From assembly GCA_007136525.1 (NCBI GenBank), contig SLGU01000148.1:1-11855 (forward strand): DNA of 11,855 bases, in the 5' to 3' direction. Both the position numbers and the translations under genes were made by a program. Below, piece by piece: positions 1 to 5,826 of the stretch; the first letter of the stretch is position 1; each line of letters starts with the position of its first letter. A model generated the notes under the pieces. It was not told where the DNA came from. It ran no database searches and saw only the letters and a list, made by a program, of their open reading frames with translations. The stretch comes from Desulfobacteraceae bacterium. GTDB taxonomy: Bacteria; Desulfobacterota; Desulfobacteria; Desulfobacterales; Desulfosalsimonadaceae.

Positions 1-27
1 AAAAAATTGGAATAGGAGGAAAGAATA

Positions 28-741
28 TTGGTTACGAATGAAGATGATGGGGACCTTGGTGCCGAGGTGTCGAGTCGGCTTGATGAGCTTTTTGCCGAAG
101 AGGACGAGCAGTCGCCTGAAGCTGGGGGGCATGATCCCTCCGTGGGAAAAAGCCTGCAGGCAGAAAAAGCAATCAATGTTGATCGTTCGGCGGCCACAGA
201 AGCAAAAATGGAAGAGATTAGACGGGATGCATCGCCAATAGACAATCTCAAGGCGTTGGTGTCGGAAATCGAGTGGGAAATAACCGACGACACGATGAGT
301 GGATTTTTGAACGAGGTCGCGCTACTGAAACAGAAATACGTGAATGACCCGATTCTAAGTACTTTTTTGAAGCTTCACGAAGCCATGGGTAAATATATCA
401 AGGCGAAAAAGGTCAATGCCCATCCTGACGCCGTAAAACTGGTCAGTTCGGCCTTCACCGTCTTTGAGAGAGTTGCCGGTGCGCCCGGTATGCCCGAGGC
501 GCAGAAAAAGAAACTCCTTTCCATTGAAGTGAAGGCCTTCAAGCGTTTCAAAGCGCAACTGCCCGACCGCAAGCGCCCTGTCAGACCGGCTGAGGACGAT
601 GTCATGCCTGCGATTCAGGTTAAACTGGACAACCTTGAATCAACCGATTCGCTTGCTGACTATATTGTCCGGAAGTTGAAAAAGGTGATCGTCGAAGAGC
701 TTGAAAAAATCAGGCTTGACCTGAAAAAGGGCGGCCGTTAA
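28..741 (+). CDS. Uncharacterised acidic/helical protein, TTG start
   Basis: I do not recognise this 237-residue protein. The start is TTG at 28: an AGGAGG Shine-Dalgarno at 14-19 lies 8 bases upstream and no better ATG follows it. Residues 1-65 are acidic, low in hydrophobics and probably disordered. Residues about 72-150 form a compact helical-looking domain, with EIEWEIT near the start and YIKAKK followed by AHPDA near the end. The last 40 residues are a charged amphipathic helix with alternating K/E/L, likely a coiled coil or docking helix. There is no signal peptide or membrane segment, so it should be cytoplasmic. It heads a same-strand series of signalling genes and is most simply an adaptor for them. 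That role rests on context only; the coding call itself is firm. Confidence 0.8.
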   Translation: MVTNEDDGDLGAEVSSRLDELFAEEDEQSPEAGGHDPSVGKSLQAEKAINVDRSAATEAKMEEIRRDASPIDNLKALVSEIEWEITDDTMSGFLNEVALLKQKYVNDPILSTFLKLHEAMGKYIKAKKVNAHPDAVKLVSSAFTVFERVAGAPGMPEAQKKKLLSIEVKAFKRFKAQLPDRKRPVRPAEDDVMPAIQVKLDNLESTDSLADYIVRKLKKVIVEELEKIRLDLKKGGR

Positions 742-777
742 GACGCCTTGCGCAAAATGTAAAATGAGGCTCTGTAT

Positions 778-806
778 ATGGGGCGCTGTTCGGAATATGG
801 CGCCAT
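778..806 (+). terminator. Weak hairpin after the first gene
   Basis: GGCGC at 782-786 can pair with GCGCC at 800-804, and an outer AT/AT pair is possible across a two-base bulge. The loop is 13 bases and only a short T-rich stretch follows. It lies 37 bases past the stop codon at 741 and could attenuate transcription, but it is not a convincing intrinsic terminator. Confidence 0.2.
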
Positions 807-883
807 TTCGATTGATATGCTGGCGGTAGCCCTTTTTTTATGCGGTATTGTTATAAGTGCCAAAATATTACGGAGGCGTTTTC

Positions 884-1357
884 ATGGCGGATATTTTTAC
901 GGGTGACATTTCCAGGCTGGTTTTGAAGCGTACGGTTAGGGCCGATATGGGAGAGGTTTCACTGGACAGCCAGATGCTGAATGTGCTGATGGAGCTGGAC
1001 GGTAAAAAAAATCTCGGCCAGATTGCGCAATCCCTGAATATGAACATGAAGACCTTGCGGGAGATTACCAGCCGGATCCACCAGCTGCGGCTCTGCGAAC
1101 AGGCCGCCGAGTCGATGCCGGTGCTTGGCAAGGCGTTTTTTAATGAGTTGTCAATGGAACTCTCAAAGGCAATGGGCCCCATTGCAGATGTTGTGATCGA
1201 AGATGAAATTGCCGATATGGGGGAGAGCCGGGAGCGCTTTCCTGCGCATCGGGCCGCAGAGCTTGTGGATGTTCTGGCAAGGCAGATTTTAAGAGAAGAA
1301 CGAAAAGTGGCATTCCAGCAATCTATGGTTAAAAAATTGAGGGAAATCCAAGTATGA
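884..1357 (+). CDS. Small protein with winged-helix-like N-terminus
   Basis: The protein is 157 residues from the ATG at 884, chosen because GGAGG at 872-876 sits 7 bases upstream. The frame is open back to a GTG at 857, which lacks a ribosome site. Residues about 10-70 have the pattern of a small winged-helix or PATAN-associated domain: two hydrophobic helices around LDGKKNLGQIA, then a helix ending in LRLCE. The C-terminal half carries AMGPIADVVIEDEIADMG and a final basic amphipathic helix (about 135-157). No membrane segment is seen. It lies between an unknown gene and a Cache-HAMP receptor gene in a signalling cluster, so a cytoplasmic regulatory or adaptor role is likely. DNA binding is possible but not shown. 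Its stop codon overlaps the left end of a palindromic repeat. Confidence 0.8.
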   Translation: MADIFTGDISRLVLKRTVRADMGEVSLDSQMLNVLMELDGKKNLGQIAQSLNMNMKTLREITSRIHQLRLCEQAAESMPVLGKAFFNELSMELSKAMGPIADVVIEDEIADMGESRERFPAHRAAELVDVLARQILREERKVAFQQSMVKKLREIQV

Positions 1358-1481
1358 CGGCTTCGTAAAAGCCCAATATCAGCGTTGCGTGCAAATTCTG
1401 AAGAATCTCACGTACGGCTAAGTATGCTCAATTCTTCAAAAATAGCGCGCGCCTGGATCTTGATCTTTTTTCAAAGCCGTC
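1356..1481. repeat. Imperfect palindromic repeat, MITE-like
   Basis: The ends are inverted copies: GACGGCTTCGTAAAA at 1356-1370 and, on the opposite strand, GACGGCTTTGAAAAA ending at 1481. They differ at 2 of 15 positions. In the centre (1400-1437) GAAGAAT/ATTCTTC and CGTAC/GTATG form a nested hairpin with a symmetric CTCA/CTCA internal loop and a GGCTAA loop. There is no open frame inside, so no transposase. The left end overlaps the stop codon of the preceding gene. From memory, elements with ends reading GACGGCTTCGTAAA are dispersed in Desulfobacterota genomes; that is recall, not a search. It fills most of the 235-base gap 1358-1592. The remainder (1482-1577) shows no feature I can support. 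Confidence 0.5.
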
Positions 1482-1592
1482 TGATTGCGACTTTACGGGT
1501 GCGTCAATAGGTATTTACTACACATGGCACAGGTAGGTAAACGCACAGCATTTTCAAGGTGAGGCCAACCTTTTAGCAAGGAGGAGTGACTG

Positions 1593-2789
1593 ATGAGCGT
1601 GATTTGCGAGGAATGCGGAAAAATTTATCATATTGATACCAAAAAAATCGATAAGTACAAGGGAAAAAATGTCAAGGTCCGTTGCAGCGAATGTCACCAT
1701 GTAACGACCCTGGCGACCCTTATGGATACGACCGGTGCACCTGCCCAGGTCTGGCCCGGGGACCAAATGATCCAAAAACAGCAGCGGGAAATGGATGTGG
1801 CTGAACCTGAAGCCCGACCGGAAGCCGCACCTGAAGCGCCCGCAAAGGAAGCGCCGTCAAGGAAGATAACCGGGTCGGGGCGCAGGCAGGGGTTTATCGG
1901 TCTCAGGGGCAAGATGTTTCTGCTGTTTTTTCTTGTGCCCATTTTACTGATGGCTGCATCCGGTGCTTTTTCCCAGTGGCAGATCAACCTGCTCGTTGAT
2001 GAGATTACCGGGGAAAGTACGGAGCTGCTGACCGAGGCGGGTGCGGAAATTCTCCTGGAAAAAGCAAGGGATATCGCGTTTCAGGCGGAACTGTACCTGA
2101 GGGCCAATCCCGACCTGGACCGTGATGATTTCGCGTATGACCCGGAGTTCAGCCAGATTGCGGTTCAGCAGATTGGAGAAACAGGTTATAGCGTTATTTT
2201 GCAGTATCCGGAACCGGGCAGGGACTGGACCATATGGGCGCATCCGAATCCGCATATCATCGGTATTGAAGATCTGGATGCGTTGCGAGGGGCCCTCGGC
2301 CCGCATTTCGAAGGTTTTTGGGCCCTGCCTACGGCAGCAGAGGGGGGTGAGACGGAGGTCACCGGCAGGTACATGTGGCTGGATCCGGACGGCGTGATAC
2401 GGGAAAAATACATGGCGATTGCTCCTATCCGGCTCGAAGGAAAGCCGTTCTTACTCATGACCACTTCTAATATCGAGGAATTTGAGCAAAGGACAGATGA
2501 CCTCAGAAGAAGCGCGGAACTGATGGCAACCCAGACGCTTTACGTGAACCTGGGTTTTTTCATGGCAGCCATTATTCTGATCGGCCTTTGCATTATTATC
2601 TATGGTTACCGGTTGACACGGAAAATCCAGTATCTTACGGACGTCGCCGACCGGATCAGCGTAGGCGACATGGAAGCGGAGATCGATATCCGGTCGAACG
2701 ACGAAATCGGCAGCCTTGGGGATGCGATTTCCAGGATGCAGGACAGCCTGCGATTTTCCATCGAGAGACTGAGGCGCCGTCGCCGGTAA
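1593..2789 (+). CDS. Zinc-ribbon / Cache-like / HAMP membrane sensor lacking an output domain
   Basis: The protein has 398 residues; AAGGAGGAG at 1578-1586 supports ATG 1593. The N-terminus is a cytoplasmic zinc ribbon with C5-x2-C8 and C31-x2-C34, of the type often found before variable signalling domains. A Glu/Ala/Pro-rich linker (about 65-90) leads to membrane segment 1 (about 109-127). The periplasmic part (about 130-310) has features of Cache sensors: a long helix with an AELYLRANPDL segment, then IAVQQIGETGYSVIL, and a YMAIAPI strand near the end. Membrane segment 2 spans about 317-337 and a HAMP domain follows (about 338-392, with NDEIGSLG). It then stops in RRRRR, with no methyl-accepting, kinase or cyclase domain. 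It probably senses a small external ligand and passes the signal to a separate partner, perhaps via the zinc ribbon or HAMP coil. Function is inferred from architecture. Confidence 0.88.
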   Translation: MSVICEECGKIYHIDTKKIDKYKGKNVKVRCSECHHVTTLATLMDTTGAPAQVWPGDQMIQKQQREMDVAEPEARPEAAPEAPAKEAPSRKITGSGRRQGFIGLRGKMFLLFFLVPILLMAASGAFSQWQINLLVDEITGESTELLTEAGAEILLEKARDIAFQAELYLRANPDLDRDDFAYDPEFSQIAVQQIGETGYSVILQYPEPGRDWTIWAHPNPHIIGIEDLDALRGALGPHFEGFWALPTAAEGGETEVTGRYMWLDPDGVIREKYMAIAPIRLEGKPFLLMTTSNIEEFEQRTDDLRRSAELMATQTLYVNLGFFMAAIILIGLCIIIYGYRLTRKIQYLTDVADRISVGDMEAEIDIRSNDEIGSLGDAISRMQDSLRFSIERLRRRRR

Positions 2790-2817
2790 TAAGGTAATGA
2801 AAGTGAATTACCGCATG

Positions 2818-2863
2818 CAGAACAAGCAATGCCGGTCAATGCTGCGCCGCATTGCTTGTTCTG
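2818..2863. repeat. 15-bp perfect inverted repeat between genes
   Basis: CAGAACAAGCAATGC at 2818-2832 is the exact reverse complement of GCATTGCTTGTTCTG at 2849-2863, with a 16-base loop. It lies 28 bases past the stop of the HAMP-protein gene and 44 bases before the next start. No T-run follows either arm, so it does not fit a standard intrinsic terminator. It could be an mRNA-stabilising or processing hairpin, or a protein-binding site. A smaller hairpin, GGTAAT/ATTACC, lies just upstream at about 2793-2812. Confidence 0.6.
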
Positions 2864-2907
2864 TATTGGAGACGGGTCAAAATACGTTTTATTAGGGAAA
2901 AACTGAA

Positions 2908-3987
2908 ATGATCATTATACCGAGAGAAAAGCCTGCCATCAAAAACATGAACAGTTATTACCTGAATATGCAGAAGCTGATCGAGCACTACCAGGGAGAG
3001 CTGGGTGCCGGGGTCGTATATTTCAAGGCGCCTTCAATGGAGTGCGCGCTTTTTTTTGACGAATACCAGGTCGTCAGCGGCTGCTGCGAGGAAAAGGGCA
3101 AAAAAACGATCGGCAAGACGGCTATTGAGCGTATTGTAAAGATCTCTTCACTCAGGAATTTTTCGGTCTCCGTGTATTATGTCCGTCCCGATCGCCTCTA
3201 CTTCTGGGCCAACCTGCCGAACTCAAAAACCATTTACAACAACCTGACCACAGAATTTACAGACCTCGACAGGTTGATCCGGAAAATGGAAGGGGAAAAA
3301 CTCACCGGTTATATTGATGTTCAGCTGAAAGGTGACTTCAAGGGGGGGATTCTGTTTTTTTTCAATGGCGAGGTGATCGGCGGACTGTCGTCGAAAGATC
3401 AGGGCAACATTGACCGCTCTTCCACTTTCAGGGAGGATTTGATCACCCATTCAGCGGAACATGGCGGGAAATTCAGTGTTTCGCAGATATTCATGGATGA
3501 AAAGATAAACAGGAGCGCTTCCCCTGCTGTTGCGTTTCAGTCAAAAACCAGAAAAAGCCGTTCGCCTGAAAAGGCAGGGGTGAAAGGAAAAAAAGACCTC
3601 AAGACGCCGCTTGACAGAACCGAAAAACCCGGCGTCGACGAGGCAAAGGTTCTTTCCATGCTGGGGGAACTGCTGGGTACAATAGAACAGCTTGTAAAGA
3701 ACAACCGGAAGATCCGTCATGATTTTGAGACCTTGTTGAATCAGATGTTTGTGGAAAAAGTGGACCAATACGATTTTTTGGACCCGTTTTCGGCTGAGTT
3801 CCGGTATTCGGGCGGAAAGGTTGAATATACTGGTGAACCAGACCTCGATGTGCTGGCGAAAGCCATATCCGAATGTGTCGTTGAAATCGCACAGCGCAAT
3901 GAATTAACAGCAGTTCTTCGCCAGGAACTGCATCCCTGGCGGAATAAATTCGCCAACGAGGTTGTCGAATTCGATCTTCGCTTGTAA
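2908..3987 (+). CDS. PATAN/DUF4388-like signalling protein
   Basis: The protein has 359 residues. ATG 2908 has only a weak AGGGA at 2894 upstream; the next in-frame ATG (2947) has none. The centre (about residues 115-195) has the fold pattern of PATAN/DUF4388 domains: a helix (LDRLIRKME), then GYIDVQL, a GGILFF strand, the turn NGEVIGG, and a following helix. The N-terminal part (about 15-110) has a similar but more divergent strand pattern with FFDEYQVVSG, possibly a second copy. A basic Ser/Lys-rich linker (about 205-240) leads to a helical C-terminal domain (about 245-359). It is soluble with no enzyme motif. PATAN domains are known as partners of response regulators and small-GTPase systems in cyanobacteria and delta-type proteobacteria. 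The next gene carries the same kind of domain, so the two products may work together. Assignment is by pattern, without a profile search. Confidence 0.75.
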   Translation: MIIIPREKPAIKNMNSYYLNMQKLIEHYQGELGAGVVYFKAPSMECALFFDEYQVVSGCCEEKGKKTIGKTAIERIVKISSLRNFSVSVYYVRPDRLYFWANLPNSKTIYNNLTTEFTDLDRLIRKMEGEKLTGYIDVQLKGDFKGGILFFFNGEVIGGLSSKDQGNIDRSSTFREDLITHSAEHGGKFSVSQIFMDEKINRSASPAVAFQSKTRKSRSPEKAGVKGKKDLKTPLDRTEKPGVDEAKVLSMLGELLGTIEQLVKNNRKIRHDFETLLNQMFVEKVDQYDFLDPFSAEFRYSGGKVEYTGEPDLDVLAKAISECVVEIAQRNELTAVLRQELHPWRNKFANEVVEFDLRL

Positions 3988-4057
3988 TACAGGTCATTCG
4001 AACCTGTTTCAAAAGCCTGAAGACAGGGTGAACGAGCCAATCAGACAGGATTTTTTT

Positions 4058-5182
4058 ATGGTACCGACAGTTTTGATTGTAGATGATGATCAGGCGATGC
4101 TCCGCTTGATGGAAAAAGAACTGGCAGAATATGCTGATTTTTTTTCCGTCGTGACGGCCGGAGGCGGACAAGCGGCCCTCAATGTTCTTTCCGATACGGA
4201 CATCTCGATTGTCCTGTCCGATTTGCGCATGCCGGGCATTGACGGTTTTGAGCTGCTGAGTTTCATTTTGAAGCTCTATCCGGATATCCCCGTTTTGGCC
4301 ATGACAGCTTATGACAGGCCCAAAACCAGAGATGTGGTGATGAAAAGCGGGGCTGCGGAGTATCTGACCAAACCGGTCGACGCCATCGTGCTTTTCCGCC
4401 ATATCATGAAGCTTCTGAAAAAAAAGGAGGAGGGGGGAAGCCTCAACAGGGTGTCCCTGGACACCTATCTGCAGCTCGTTGAAATGGAGGAGCAGACATG
4501 CACCCTTCGAATCTGGCGTCAAAAAGGGGGCAGGAACGGGGTCCTCTTTTTCAGGAAGGGGCAGTTGATGGAGGCCCGCATAGAAAACCGGAAGGGCCTT
4601 GAAGCGGCATACGAGATATTGTCATGGTCCGGTGTATCATTGTCCATTGAAAACAATTGTCCTGTTTCGGAAAAGCTGATCGAAGGGGAACTGCAGGCAA
4701 TTCTGCTGGATGCCATGCGATCCAAGGATGAGGTTGACGAAAATGGTGCCGGGGCAGACCTTGGGTCCGGCAAAAAACCGGCCGACAAATTCGAAACAGC
4801 CGCACGTCCAGGTGCGGTGGCGCCATCCGCTGCTGCAGAAAAAAATCCCGCCGTCAATGCGAAGGCGATGCCATCAGGGGCACAACCAGTTAAAATCAAG
4901 GCTCCGGATGAAAAATTATCGCCGGTTAAAGCGGCCGAGAAGAAGCTTGTTGCTGCCATGGGTGGAGAAAACGGGATTCTCGATGTTTACAGTGATCCCG
5001 AATCGGCCGCTTTGATTGCCCGGGTTGAAAGCCTGGGACAATTATTTGAATCCGGCGTGTTGAATGTGATATACATCAACAGGGCTGACCGGCAGGTCCT
5101 TGTTGTTCCGGATGAGGAAAATGTGGTGGTCATGCTTGACAAGAACCTGCCCCGTGAAGGCTTGATCGCTGCGCTTTCATAG
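4058..5182 (+). CDS. Response regulator: receiver + PATAN/DUF4388-like domain + C-terminal domain
   Basis: The protein has 374 residues. The frame is open further upstream, but ATG 4058 places the start just before the first receiver strand, as is usual, with a weak ACAGGA at 4045-4050. The receiver (about 3-122) has all key residues: acidic pair D10/D11, phospho-acceptor D55 in SDLRMPG, T83 and K105 in the TKP motif. Residues about 131-215 match the PATAN/DUF4388 pattern, with a GVLFF strand and the turn RKGQLMEA. A long Ala/Pro/Lys-rich linker (about 235-310) precedes a small C-terminal domain (about 312-374) with LFESGVLNVIYINR and a closing LPREGLIAAL helix. There is no DNA-binding domain, so output should be protein-protein. 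No histidine kinase is encoded in the window, so the phosphodonor is elsewhere. The roadblock-like gene follows 68 bases downstream. Confidence 0.9.
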   Translation: MVPTVLIVDDDQAMLRLMEKELAEYADFFSVVTAGGGQAALNVLSDTDISIVLSDLRMPGIDGFELLSFILKLYPDIPVLAMTAYDRPKTRDVVMKSGAAEYLTKPVDAIVLFRHIMKLLKKKEEGGSLNRVSLDTYLQLVEMEEQTCTLRIWRQKGGRNGVLFFRKGQLMEARIENRKGLEAAYEILSWSGVSLSIENNCPVSEKLIEGELQAILLDAMRSKDEVDENGAGADLGSGKKPADKFETAARPGAVAPSAAAEKNPAVNAKAMPSGAQPVKIKAPDEKLSPVKAAEKKLVAAMGGENGILDVYSDPESAALIARVESLGQLFESGVLNVIYINRADRQVLVVPDEENVVVMLDKNLPREGLIAALS

Positions 5183-5250
5183 GTCGTTTGCCTGTTTTCC
5201 GTTTCAAGGGCCCATTCTTTTAGCATGCAAAAAAAGTTACGGAAATTTCA

Positions 5251-5619
5251 ATGAAAGATATCTTCAAAGAACTTGTCAGCATAGAAGGGGTTCACGGTGC
5301 AATTGTGCTGGATCCGGCGGGCGCTGTGATCGCAAAACGGTTTTCAGACCAGTATCCCAGGGACACAGCAGCCGTTGAAACGTTTGGATGGGAGCCGTTT
5401 CTTGCTGAATTGGGCGAGCTCACCGAGGCGGATTTTGTGTTTGACCAGGGGCGGATATATCTGCGTAAGCTTCAGGGGGGATTTCTGCTGGTGATCATGA
5501 ATGATATCGCACCGATTGCCATGGTCCGCTTGAACTGCGAGATCCTGATGCCCGAACTGGATTCGATGAAAGCTTTCAGCAGCAGGATTGGCCGTATTTT
5601 CAAGAAAAAACTTTTTTGA
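5251..5619 (+). CDS. Roadblock/LC7-like protein
   Basis: This is a small 122-residue soluble protein starting at ATG 5251 with a weak CGGA ribosome site. It has the length and strand-helix order of roadblock/LC7 (MglB-like) proteins: an N-terminal helix (DIFKELVSIEGV), the signature turn HGAIVLDPAGAVIAKRF, a central helix, a strand pair including GRIYLRKLQGGFLLVIM, then a MVRLNCEILMPELD helix region and a basic C-terminus (KKKLF). Family members commonly act as GTPase-activating or scaffold partners of Ras-like GTPases such as MglA, or as dimeric adaptors. No such GTPase is encoded here, so a partner would be elsewhere. It lies between a PATAN response regulator and a pilus-type ATPase, which suggests a polarity or motor-control adaptor. 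The fold call is likely; the role is inference. Confidence 0.78.
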   Translation: MKDIFKELVSIEGVHGAIVLDPAGAVIAKRFSDQYPRDTAAVETFGWEPFLAELGELTEADFVFDQGRIYLRKLQGGFLLVIMNDIAPIAMVRLNCEILMPELDSMKAFSSRIGRIFKKKLF

Positions 5620-5826
5620 AGGGTGAATCCGAATTGTTTCAATGGCGCTGATTGGCTTCTGCGTACACATGCTCCTGCATATCACCATGACCGTCCACTG
5701 TTTGTGTCATATACCCGCAAAACATGATCATCGCTGCTGGTTTGGCGTTTTGTGGCCGATCATGAAACAGCGATATCAAACGGGCGGATGACGCCCAGGA
5801 TTCAGAAGAAGAAGGATTTACAGCGT

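Noticed and set aside
833..839. Run of seven T as an intrinsic terminator
   Set aside because: Only a 3-bp GGC/GCC stem precedes it, too weak for termination.
821..883. Sigma-54-like promoter (TGGC-type box) before the gene at 884
   Set aside because: The GC element required at fixed distance from the GG is missing: T's occupy that position.
3599..4522. Long open frame (307 codons) on the minus strand
   Set aside because: It lies opposite two well-supported plus-strand genes, has no recognisable domain, and spans the gap between them without a ribosome site of its own. It is best explained as a shadow of their codon pattern.
5723..5764. CATGATC/GATCATG inverted repeat as an operator
   Set aside because: The arms are only 7 bases with a 28-base loop, which is easily found by chance.
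5642..5791. Small plus-strand open frame of 49 codons between the roadblock and ATPase genes
   Set aside because: It has no Shine-Dalgarno, an odd composition rich in His and Cys, and overlaps the possible early start of the ATPase gene in another frame.
5752..5826. Upstream GTG (5752) and ATG (5788) starts for the ATPase gene
   Set aside because: Neither has a well-spaced ribosome site, whereas ATG 5827 has AAGGA at a good distance. The extra residues look unlike a structured N-terminus.
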